Assembly: GCA_903813345.2 (NCBI GenBank)
Contig: CAIIXF020000012.1
Location: forward strand, 28,346,684-28,410,683
Origin: Owenia fusiformis
Lineage: Eukaryota; Annelida; Polychaeta; Sabellida; Oweniidae
Length of the DNA: 64,000 bases
Direction of reading: 5' to 3'
The notes under the pieces are model-generated. The model did not search any database and was not told the origin of the DNA. It was given only the letters and a program-made list of their open reading frames with translations. A program made the position numbers and the translations under genes. Of this stretch, positions 24,883 to 37,100 are shown piece by piece (within the stretch, counting starts at the first letter, position 1; every line of letters starts with the position of its first letter).

Positions 24883-27800
24883 TAGTACACGGAATTCATT
24901 ACAAAAAATGGCCCTTACGATTTTGTATGGAACAAATCGTGAATTTTATTTTAGTGTATCTGTGATCCATTTAAAACATTTTTATCCGCATGTACAAAGT
25001 TCTAGAGCTGTTTTGGGGGAGAAAATTGATTTTGTACCCCCCACCCATAATTTTCAGAGGGGTAAAGTTTCAAAAAATTATAATAAAATAATCCTCCTTA
25101 ATTCTGGGGAATCTAATGTTGCCACAATCTAAATATGTTATATTTTAGGCGTATAAGCTATTTTAATGATGTCTGCCTAAAGAAAAGTATGGTTTTAACC
25201 CTTTGATGTCCAAATATAGACATTCTTTAAGTTCTATGTTAATTACGTTTTATTGTATATCTTCTCTTCCAAGATGGTTCTAGAACTGAAATAAAATCAA
25301 GGAAAAATTTGATTCATGCCTCAATACATGTAAACATTTTTGAGTTCATGCAGGATTTATTACATAAAAAAAAAATTAGTAAAATATCTGGCCTGTGGTT
25401 ATAGAGGGGAGGGGGTAAGTAGACATTAATGTCAAATTTAAGTATACTGTCATACTAGTTATATTTTGTACATTAGTTGTATCAGTATTGATGAAATTCC
25501 TATGTTACATTGTAATTTATTGCCTGCAGGTGACAGTCCAGGCTCAAAAGTGCTGATTCAGCATATTTTATTATATCAGTGTCAAAGTCCGAAAGCTCGT
25601 TAGAAACTATTCAATAGCAAACATTTTGATTTTTGCATTTTGTGTTGCTGGAAATAGATGTAACAGATCTTTAACTTACAGAAAAATATCTTCATCCGTA
25701 TAATAGAAAATGCAATTGATAGAAAAAGTGCACATTTTGCTTCATTTTTTATTACAATGCTTATCTTATTGTGGTAGCTACAAAGTAATGTATATTCATT
25801 AAGCACATTTGATAACAAAGCACATCTATAAACACTTTGTGACATTGAAAGTATTAGATATAATTCTAAACAAACTTTGTTAAGTATTTTTGAATAATTG
25901 ATTAGAGCCCTAATGGGAACCCAATAGTAGAAGATTGGCAACCACTGACCAATTACTGCCAAACACCAACCACTGAACCCACCCACAAAAATATTGAAGA
26001 TTTTTAACAATATGTCATCACAAGTGGTAGTGAAATTTTACATGGCAATATAGTTATATGTTTGAAAAGCACCTACAAACTACACATGGTATTATAATAT
26101 GTAGATTTTATTATTACACACTAATAACCCTTAAATGGTTTTTAGGGTCCCCGGCCAGAGCTCATTCTTTGCAATAATTATATATCAGAAATCATCATTC
26201 TATCAATATGAAATTCCATCTAATCAAATCCTCAATTAATCCAATTCCTTTCAGATAAATAAACCAGATGTACATCGCATGATGACTTTTTGTGCTACCT
26301 GAGACCAAAGAACATCACTATCACCAAAAGATATTCAATTCATTCAGGGTTATATACTAAATGCTATGATGAAATGATACAAAATGCTAAAACACTTGAC
26401 TCCTTATGATAAGGTTTTCACATATTTTCTTGCATTCATGATAAATAATGCATACATATTCTGAAAGGTAATTGATTAAACTATGTTGAACTGAAGTCAG
26501 AATGAAAAAAGCTTCTCTGGTTGCAAATACCCCAAAAACGTTGAGAGGGTGTAAAAAACAATTAAGGATTAACTTGCTCTATATGAGATAAGTAAAGGTG
26601 ATGAGGTTCAGATGAGCAAATAACATCTTCTGCTGATATTTAAACAATCTAGTTGCTTATCATTGAACATTTGAAATCAAAAATCAGAACAGTAACAATA
26701 AGTGTCAAAGCTGATTGAGATGGAATTCCTGCCAAAAGAATACTAAGTGCTTAGAAAGAGTCGGTGATAATAGGCAATGAAAAAGAATATGCTCTTTTAA
26801 ATATTCTGAACTGTAAATTGTTTATGGTAGGGATGAGGGGCTAGACATTGTTTCCCATTCACATTGGATTATGGTATTGGATAGTTGGGGTTTGTTTTCC
26901 TTATGACTGGTCTATACTTAGATGTCTTCTTTTATCTGCTGGGTTCTGGAACTATTAGTCCTTTCTCTTTTGCACTTTATAGGGTTATATAGAATGGAGA
27001 ACTTGATTAGAAAAATGAGACCAAAAAATGGATATCGGTGGGGCATGGAAGAGATATAAAGTTTTAGGACGCTAATAGAATGAGCAAATTCAATAGATTC
27101 ATTCAATATATTGATGGAAACCTCATTAACAGTCATAAAATCATCATTCATAAAATTATCATTCATAAGTGTGACTGCCTGTTAACAGATATTAGGAGAC
27201 TTTTGATTAATGATGTGAAGATATTCACAGGTGACACAGCACACAGTATCAGGTGAGAAAAGCCAGCATAATTGCACCCAAGGTGTGTTATTATCACTTA
27301 AGATTATTATAGTATGTAATCCCATTGCCTGAATAAACAAAACAAAATTTAAATGATAATTTCAATTAATCCCAGTTTGATTATAGATAAACATCAAATC
27401 AATAGCTTCTTTTAATAGTTTAATAGTCTTTTAAAACTTTAGAAGTGTGACTCCCGGTGAAACAAATATTTTGATTGGTTCCGTGAAGATTTTCATGGGT
27501 GACACACCCCACATTCATACCATTTGGTCATTTGAAGAAGTCCTATATAGCACTCAAAAATCAGGACACAACTCAGATCCAAGCACCATTATCAATAAAA
27601 ATTCATAGTATGTATCATATCATTTATCCAAAATTACATTGATTTGGCAAGTATCATGGTTCAACTCTCCAATGTGAAAAAATTAAAGGCATTTCAATCT
27701 TTAGTGTTTGGCCAAAATTAAGTTCAATTTAACACCAAATCACTAGTCAATGTGTCCTCCCCTGCCATCTTAACAGCAGCAATTGTTTTCGGGTTGGATG

Positions 27801-29249
27801 GATATTGAGTTGGAAAAAGAGACAATGAGGGTTGATACTCAAAGGAAACTCTTCAAAAGTGCCTTAAAAGGTTTTAAGAGGATTACAAAATTCCACAACC
27901 CAAAGAGCTTTTAAGGTCCTATCTGAAAAGAATTGCTGCTGATAACATGACCAACTCATTGACTTGTAATGTGGAGTGAAATTGAACTTTATTTTGGCCA
28001 AACACTAAATTTTAAAATGACTCAATTTTTCCCATTTGAGAGTTGAACCATTATTCTTGGCAAATCAATGTAACTTTGGATGAGCTTTAAAATGATATAT
28101 GACACATACTGTGATGACGCTGGTATATGTTTGCATAGGAGAGGGGGGGGGCAAACTTTTGGAACAGTCTGTAAAATGATACATCAAACATTGAAAAAAC
28201 ATGTTGGTGGGTTGTTTGCACCTTCCCTGTCTCAAATCCAAATCTTTTTATCTCTATGAGTGCTTGTCCTGGAGTAATGCACTGGCCTAACATATGCACC
28301 TGTTTAAAACCTCAGAAATAAGCCCAAATCCAATATGTGAATGTCTGTAGCCTGTTTTGATACTTTCGGTGCTTCTTTTCATGTTTTTCTAATTCATGTA
28401 TGCAATTGCATATTTTTTTTATATGGATGACAATATTTTAGTGAAACTTAAGTATTTAGTCGATAATTCTTCTAATGTCATATGGTGTACAAGCTAGAAC
28501 TATTGCTCTTTTGTCAAGTGAACCATTAGTCAGTTCACAACATAATGTCAAACTCAGACTCAAAAATGTTAAAATGTGCCGAATCAGCACTTTTGATAGT
28601 GATTCATAAAATATCAACAATCAAATTTTGCATGTTTTGAGGTACCCTACATGGATCTGAAGTCAATTTGAATATTGGTGATATGCTTAGATATATGACT
28701 TGCTAGATTTTATCAATTTTCAATGGTACCCCTTCAATCCTGGAAGAAGCACCAATGTGCTAAAGAATTTTTTACTCTGTTCATACTTTATATTTTTGAT
28801 CATGATTTTGCATGGGTATTAGGCATAGCCTCCACATCATCTGTGATTTTTTACAGTAGAAAATATCAAGGAATTAAAAAAATGTTGATCCTTTTATAAA
28901 GTGTTTGTCTAGTAGCCATTTCAAAATATTGGTTGTCAAAGGGTTAAAAAGAGACTTTTAAGTTAAATTCAGCTCAAATAATTTTTTTGAGTGTGACATA
29001 TACTTTGTTATCATCAAAGTTATCATAAAATGGCCTGATATCTAAAAATTTGGATAGCTATGATTTTTTTCATTTTTGACCCCCTCCCTAAAAATGGCTG
29101 AGGGGTATAACTTGACATTTTTCCAAAATGAGGCTTGTACATCTTTGTACACGCGACTAAAATTGCTTGAAATACAATACAGAACCACCCCACAAAGTTT
29201 AACGATTTGTTCCATCAAAAATTATAAGAAACATGAATTCCGTGTACTA
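24883..29249. mobile_element. 4.37 kb DNA transposon with 3-bp target duplication, family unknown
   Basis: Ends are the inverted repeats TAGTACACGGAATTCAT and ATGAATTCCGTGTACTA. Inverted similarity continues inward (GGAACAAATCGT at 24930 and ACGATTTGTTCC at 29202; TTTAACCCTTTGA near 25195 and TCAAAGGGTTAAA near 28937). CTG flanks both sides (24880-24882, 29250-29252). Copy 2's flank near 19450 has the uninterrupted site GACCTGGTTCAATAA. No transposase was recognised, so it is probably non-autonomous. CACTA and Harbinger elements make 3-base duplications, but the ends do not match either consensus as I know it. It carries a nested palindrome at 27605-28115. Confidence 0.8.
27605..28115. repeat. 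Nested palindromic element inside the 4.37 kb transposon
   Basis: The left arm (AAATTACATTGATTTGGCAAG, GGTTCAACTCTC, TTTAGTGTTTGGCCAAAAT, AGTTCAATTT) is matched in inverted order by AAATTGAACTTTATTTTGGCC, AAACACTAAA, GAGAGTTGAACC and CTTGGCAAATCAATGTAA. The arms are roughly 150-250 bases and inverted similarity continues towards the centre (CAGCAGCAATT and AATTGCTGCTG). No coding sequence. A foldback MITE nested in a larger element is the simplest reading. Confidence 0.7.
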
Positions 29250-29419
29250 CTGGTTCAATAAATAAATAGACCAATCCCTTTATATTTGAAAATCATATGA
29301 AAAGGAAATGTCATGTATGGATTAAATATTCCAAACAGGCGAATCCGCTTATGAAGGAATATCTAAAGCATATGGAAACTTTTCATGCCTAAATTAGCCC
29401 ACCTCGACGCCGATAACAC

Positions 29420-31190
29420 CTGAAAATTGTTATTGTCTGCTGTCTGACACATAAGACAATAAGCAAACTAGACCTAAATTAATTACATCCAGAAAAACGA
29501 ACTCTTGATTTTAATAAAGAAATGAATCATTTGCCCCTTCAATAGCTTATTTAGACTACTGAATTGTTTATAAAAAGAATACATACATCATACATACATA
29601 TAATACATATGTCACCAAATCATGTTACCTTCTACCCCAAAATGGAAAGAAAATCCTTCAAGAAATCAAAAAGGTAGGTACTAATTTTTAGGAGATATCA
29701 GGGAGAGAGGGGTGACCTGGCAAGGTCATTATTGCACATGGTTCAGCAACCAAGCAAGGGTTTGGGAAGTTATAGAGCCACCTACCAGACATTATTTTTC
29801 AGAAAGGTGACATTATTCAGCACCAATTTACATATGTCTAGGTCCTGATTGTTGGTGGACGAAGGATTTTGAGCAGTTTTATCTCCCTAAATATTTCCGG
29901 GTGGGATTCTCTATTATCATTTAAGGAAATCAATGATACATGTGATACATTTGCTATGATTTATGCATAACATGCTACCTGTACCTGTATGTAGTGGTAG
30001 CGTGTATTTTCGTTTCGAGGACTCAACTCAATATTAGACCTTGACCTTGATCGATATATAAACATTGAAAATGTTGTTATTTTGTGACATTGTAATTGCC
30101 TATAAATTCATAATCAGCGGTCCAAAAGATTCAAAACAATATCTTGATCACTTCTTGTGTATTTTGGATTTTTTGTATGGAAATAAGACCAAAACTCGCG
30201 ATTCAAAGTCTGAAGCGAACAAAAAAGCTGCTCTATCAATTAGACTTTTGTAATTAGGACATCTCCATATATGGCAGAATAACGAGTTTGAACCCTGGGA
30301 GCCAATGCTCCTTGGTTATATAGTTAACTTTCAAAATGGCAAGTTGTTGGGTTTTAAATCTATCGATCGATTTAATCAAGCATCATAATAAGCATGGTAT
30401 TGTTGTTGGATAAAACATGTAAAAATGTTCCATATTCTGGGGCATAAGCCATGTTAACAATTAGACGAAACTTATTTTAGCTTATTGTTTAAAAACGCCT
30501 GAAAAATATGTTTCTAGAAAGATTTGACAAGTCAGTTGCTCAGCCTACAAATGTGCATGATATCATAGTTTATTAATAACTATGTAGTCAATATTTTACA
30601 TTAATCAACGTTGTACATGGTACATAGTGAGAATCAATCACTGAATTTGTTTCAAGTAAAAATTTGCATTGATTCTAGTAGCTTACATTTTCCTAGTGTT
30701 AAAGTCTTCCTGCGAGTCCATAATAATTTTTCTAACGGTTACACAAAGAATGATTAATTTTTTGAATAATTTTTTTTGATATAATTCATGATCAGGTCCA
30801 ACAAGGAACTTGAAATCTGGTTTCAGATCTATGTTATATTATCATGTTCACTCTACTATACCTTGCATTTGGCTTTCATGAGCAACCCATTTGGCTTATT
30901 AGTAATGATTATATATTTGTTTTTATTCCTCTGTTCCTTATTAATGGTTTATCGGTTGAAAGTTAGATGTTGATAAGGTACTTTCAAAAATATACTAAAC
31001 AATCCAATTAGACAAACAAAGTATCTTATGCATTTCTAGGTGTTAGGTATAGTAGTGTGATGTTACTGTATAAAGTATGTGAGATCATTCAATTTTCATA
31101 AACATTATTTATTCTTTTCGAAATGTTTATTTTTCTTTGAAATTGAATGCACGCTGCAGCGTTCATTTTTTGTAATAATATGAACATTAA
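29420..31190. other. Intergenic DNA between copies 3 and 4
   Basis: No gene is visible. Positions 30080-30320 are a diverged relative of the Mutator-like MITE, ending CTGGGAGCCAATGCTCCTTGG. From about 30560 to 31190 the DNA matches the 3' flanks of the other P450 copies (TTTATTAATAACTATGTAGTCAAT, GAGAATCAATCAC, AAGTAAAAATTTGCATT), so it is the downstream part of the copy 4 unit. Confidence 0.6.
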
Positions 31191-34100
31191 TCATCTCTTG
31201 ACTGTCTTAATCTTGTAGGGATGCATCTGCATTACCAGTCCAAGTACTGACTTGCGCGAGTCGTAGTTTGGAGGGCATCCGTCCCGCTCAGGGTACAGTG
31301 TGTAGCGCTGAAGCAAGGTTGTCATGAAAAGAAACATTCGAATCTTGGCCAGCTGTTCTCCAATGCATACTCTCTTTCCACCCCCAAATGGCATCAGACT
31401 GGAAAGTAAAAAAGAATATATGCATAATTCATGCAACAGCGACAATTTTCTTTCTTTTGTGATAACTAATCATGAAAAATGTTGCTGCGCCAATGCACAA
31501 AATATCTACGATCTACACAATATCTAAAGTGAACCCGGAGATTTTTGCAATGAGTGTCAGGGTTTCAAGATGGAAGAGGGACCGTAAAAATAGAGACGTC
31601 CAGGGGCATTAAGGTGGTTAGGCGTAATTTTGAAAACGTCCCCAGTTGGTTTATTTGTTCCTTAGAATAAGTAGAATAACAAATGGACATTAAACAAATT
31701 AAAGATTAACGCTTGGCTCACTATTTTCTTTGGTCAGTGGGTATCATCTCTCCTTTTTGGTCGAGGAAACGTTCGGGTTTAAACGTGTAGGGATCTGGGA
31801 AGAAACGCTCATCGTGATGAAGTCCATACAGGTTTGGCCAAATCTAATAATTAAATTGAACTTAAACCTTACATGACTTGACCATATAAAAATGGCAAAA
31901 AACTCATTTCAAATGATCTTTCTCGATGAATTTGTAAAGTAATCAGTATTTTTCTTATTTGTGTTTTGTTTTCAGCATTTTGCATACTGTCCATTCTAAA
32001 AGTATTTTTGATCACGTTATCATCATCGATCAAGGAAAGCATTTCAGTACTATCGATCAAGGAAGTTATCAGTACTAGATGAAAAAATAAGGAAAAGAAC
32101 TTTCAAATATGTGGTTTAATTAATCACAAGAGCAAAGATTCTTTCTCACTATTATTTTAAGATCTGCCTTCCTCAGAGATCTGCAATTGGCATCTTACCT
32201 GGGTGCCTTTAGGTATGAAGTACCCCCTCAATGTCACGTCCTTCAAGGTTTCGTGTGGAACAGATAGTGCGAGCTCCGACATATAACGCAGTGACTCCAA
32301 TATGAACGCCTCCATGTATGGCATTGAGCGCCGATCCTCATATGTCGGTACTCTAAAAGTCACATTCACATTTGTTAGTATGGAGACATATACAGGGTGG
32401 TAAAAAAAAACTGGAAACCCTAAAACCATTTTCTTAATATCTTGGTCATTTTAAGAAATAACTTTGTACATTTGTACATCACTCAATTTCCTACCTGCCT
32501 ACCTTATTTCATGACCATCAGATTGATAGTCACAGTGTTACAGCACTTAAAAGAATATTCCAGGTGGCCACTATTGCGCTGTAGACCAACCTGCACATGT
32601 CGTCAAAAATGTCCTTACCTATGGGGATATGGCAGAGATAGAGTATATGAGAATGATCTCAGGACAATTCCAGACCTCAAAAGTGAGATCATCTGTATCA
32701 TTCAGGCCATACCTGCTGAGGCATGCATTTGGATCATTGAGAACTGTGCAGGTTTGCCTACAGCGCAATGATGGCCAAACCTGAAGCATGTTGTTCAAAG
32801 TGCTGTAAAAGTGTGACTATTAGTCTGATGGTCATGTAATATGGTAGGGTAGTAGGAAATTGAATGATTTACAAACGTGTGAAATATCAGGGAGTAATTT
32901 TCTAAAATGACAAAGATATGAGGAAAATGCAGGGTTTCCATTTTTTTGACCACCCTGTAGTACAGGTACAACCCCTCTAAGCTCGGCAATCAGAAGTCTC
33001 CTTTGGGATCATGTGTTCCACTTGATCACGCTTTACCCAAATTTTGGAGGAGGGAGGGGGATGTATTGGCATTCCCTCCTCACTTTTAATATGTACTCAA
33101 ATTGTTAATTCGATTCCATGGGCATGAAGATTGAAATTGCCTATTTATTACATTGGTTATTAGTTATTGGGGTATGTTGCGCGTACCTTTGTCCCAACAC
33201 CGTTTCTATTTCGTCTTGCAATTTCTGTTGTACTTCCGGATAGTCCACTGTTAATGCAATCAATGATTTTATTTGTGCTGTTGTTGTCATCGAGCCAGCG
33301 ATTGTAATATCGTTGGTCATGCCTTTAATGAAGGTTTCGTCCAAATGGTCGCTGCTCGACTTAATGGCATCAAATACACCAGCAATTTCTGACCTCTCAG
33401 CGTTGGACTACAAGAAAAGTTAACATCCTGCATCTATAATTATAGTATTGACAGGTGACTATCACAATTTTGCCATAGATTGCTAAGCATAAACATTTAT
33501 TTTATTGAATCACGAGACACATCACCGTTGTTAATATATATAATATAATCTAACGGCGGATATTTTGCACGAAACGAAAGTAAGTACTTTATGTACGAGG
33601 TTTTAGCAATTTAGTAAAGCTGTCAAATCTGGATAATTGAATGTTTTTCCTTAAAGATTCTCGCAATCTTTATCCAAACAGCGTTTGCGATGTGTACCGG
33701 CTCACGTATAAAAGGCGAATCCAACTCAAATCCATGCAGGGGTGTATGAGGTACTCGAATAGGAAAGAGCTCGTGAAATCTTAATTTATATGCACATGGT
33801 CAATGTTTACACATGTTTGGAGTTATTGAAGAAAATTTGATATGGGTGTGGTTCCGAACTTGAAGTCATTGCTGGAAAATATGATTTTAATACGTGAAAT
33901 TATATCGATAAATACAGCACTAGAGTACATGTATGATTGTGTCCAGAAATGTTTGAAACCCTTACGGAAAATTCTGTCTGCATTTTGTCACCATTGCTCT
34001 TTCTTCCCGCATTCTAGTGCTGTTTGAATGGATATATTAATTAATGTATTTCTAACTAAAATATATCACATTTTTTTTATAAACCACAAACATTTAGATC

Positions 34101-37100
34101 AAAAATTATTCAATACTTGAGTGAGCACGATATGCAAGGGTTACTAAGTTGACACAGTATGACCACTGATATTTAAAATTCAACACGTTTGAAATTAGAG
34201 TTGAATTATTTTATTTCCGGTTGATATAACGTCTTAGCGTTAGTGAAATCGAACGCGATTTCAACTGATTGGATAACATGATGTGATCATGAGTAGATTA
34301 TGTGAGTGGATGCACGATGGGATCGTGTTATTCTGCGAGTAGCAACCGAAGCGTTTATACACAGTTTTAGCATGATGCGTCTATTTTTAGTGCATTCGGT
34401 CTTTATTATTTAGCCCTTGTTATATGCTTATACTGATACCTAAATATACGATGAACAGAGGATGCATGTACTGCAATACCGTCAATGTGTTTCTACATTG
34501 GATTGATACTCATCTTTCGTGCTGATGCAGTAAGAAAACGCCAACGATTTGGCAAGGGTAAGAAGTAGTTTATATTGAAACATGTAATCTTTTGCAATTT
34601 CGTAAGGTTTAGAAAAGATAGAAAAGATTGTTGGACCTTTTATGAAAATGCTCTGCATAAACGATTTAAACGATTTTATACATGTAAACCCGAAAAGTGA
34701 CCATGTGATCGTTTGAGTTCCAGTAACATCGAAAGATGCGACGCTAACCGAGAGGTGCGCCGGTGCATGAGAAGAAGTAACGCTGAGGGCCAATGTTTGG
34801 ATTGTGAGTAACGCTAAACAAGGAGGGTTCAGCTATCGCAATGAATAAGATAAGTAGTTGTTAACAGATTTGCTTAGTATATCAAATATCCTTTTTTAAT
34901 GTAAGGATACTGGGTTTTGCTAAACATATTTAGATTGGTCATAGGTGCAGGAGCACTAAAGATTGCAAGATCTATTGTTCAGTCACGCGCAACACGCCAC
35001 ACTGCTACATACGTTGGATATTTGTTACTTGACTGTCAAAATGTTCATGTTTTTGAAATCTTTCAGATATTTAGGTAACGACGCAAACTGGTACGTTTTC
35101 CGATGATTTGTATAAACTGCATTTTAGGTGTTTTTAGGGAGATGGGATCCATACAATCAAACATCCTATTTAGATGTGGCAGTTTTTAAACCGGAGTTAC
35201 GGTTTTAGGATTGTTAAGTTGTTTCAGACATGGTATTAGCAAGGTGCAAATATGCTCCCTCAGTTTTGCAAAAAACAGCGTTGGGCAAAGATTTTTAAAA
35301 TGATATTTTATAGCAAACGTTTTCCAAATGAACTCTGTGTTGCGCATATACAGAGATAGATATTACAATTATAGTTTTTGTATAAAGTTGTGCAACGTAA
35401 GCATTTTAATGTTGTAAGTCATGACAAACAACTAACGAGTTGTGTTACTGAAGAGTCATTGAATTGTTAAATGTCGTCGATTGGTGAGCCATATTGGTAT
35501 ACCATTTAAGTTATTAACTAATAACGCGTATTTGTATTTAGAACAGACATTAATTGTCGTGAATCGTTACTGGGAAGGTTGGATTCAGACAAACACCTTG
35601 GATACTTCATATCCTGCAAGTGAAATTGTACACTTGTATTTTCATATCTTTTATTATCAAGAGGATACTTGGATTCGACAGATTCATAATGAATTTTTGT
35701 GAGCTACATGTTATCGCAAACATCTTCGTTTGCTACTCAAAACATTCATTCATATTTAGAAATGATCAAAATGCCATTAAAGGGCTCTGAGAGTAATCAT
35801 AACAGTCTTTTTGGTTGGGAAATGTCGTGAATCGTTGCCAGGAGGGTAGGGTTCAGGCATATGTTTAAGATACCGAATATCCGTACAAGAATAAATTGCA
35901 TACTGTATAATTTTCTATATTCAGAACTTTTCTTCTTCAAAGATAAGTTGCTTAATTATGGAGAATATTTTATTTGACTGATTCAGTTAAATAAACTGCT
36001 TGATCAAATGAGTTCTAAGACTAGTCGTATTCAGGCTCAAACAGTTAATGTTGATAGATGCAAAAAGGTTACTAGAATATTTTTAATTTGCATGTTCATA
36101 AATAGCTTTTTTGCTAAAATATCGGACGCGATATCTTTGAATACTGGTTATGTGAAATAGAAGTGAAATGCTGGTCTATAAAAGTGCATTGTATAATATC
36201 AGCATTTTAAGTTTACTAATAAGGTGTTTATACCAACAGTTTGGTTTAGTATCTCTGTTTATTATAACATTGATGAATAGGGTGGTTATCTTTGATGGTA
36301 TGTTGTAAATCGATACATGGGTAGTCGGATTCAGACATATGCTTGGTACGCATACTTTACAATAATACTTGTATTTGCTTGTTTTCGATTTGTTTGAAAA
36401 TCGATCGATACTTTTCTAAAGCGATTAGAAGATTTTGAATAATACTTAAATAGTCTGATTTGGCAGGTGAATTGATTTCCCGAATATAATCATTTAGATT
36501 TAAAACCTGGACTATTTTTTAGAAGATAGTTGATTTGTCTTGATTCGAGACTGGGAGTAGACAGATTTGGACATTTACTTTGGTTACATTGTTAGATAAA
36601 TGCATGATTATTGCATGTTGAATAGTTTATCGAAGATTAAAATAAAAACTTGCGGAGTTCATAATATTGTACATTCATGTACAAGTTCTATCAAAAAATG
36701 TATCATAACCTCCCTATTTACATACCTACATATATCCCATGTTTATTTACTTTTGGTTTTTAGGCTGAATGATGCCTGTCATTAGCAGGGGTCAAATAAT
36801 TACTAAAAAACTAAATCCTATTTTTCACAATTTGGAGTACACAATGCTAAACAATTATATGGAATTGATTTTAGATATACGAGGGGTGATTCAAAAGTAA
36901 TAGACCAAATTTTATAGGCATACTAAATTTCACCCAATCAGTCTAATTTTTTTCACAGTGAATAGATCAATCAATTCTCTACTTTTTGTCGAATTCTCAT
37001 TTAAATGCATTTGAAATTGTTTCAGCTATGCGTAACCATGGTAGCAAGGGTAAGCATGGGTGGAATTGTTTTTTTAACGATTTTTTTAAACATATTATTT

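Noticed and set aside
25600-26010. Minus-strand frame of 136 codons within the 4.4 kb transposon
   Set aside because: Hydrophobic and cysteine-rich from AT-rich sequence; no transposase motif or similarity I can name.
34482-34793. Open frame of about 103 codons in intron 3 of P450 copy 4
   Set aside because: No recognisable domain, no second copy, and composition like surrounding AT-rich intron DNA.
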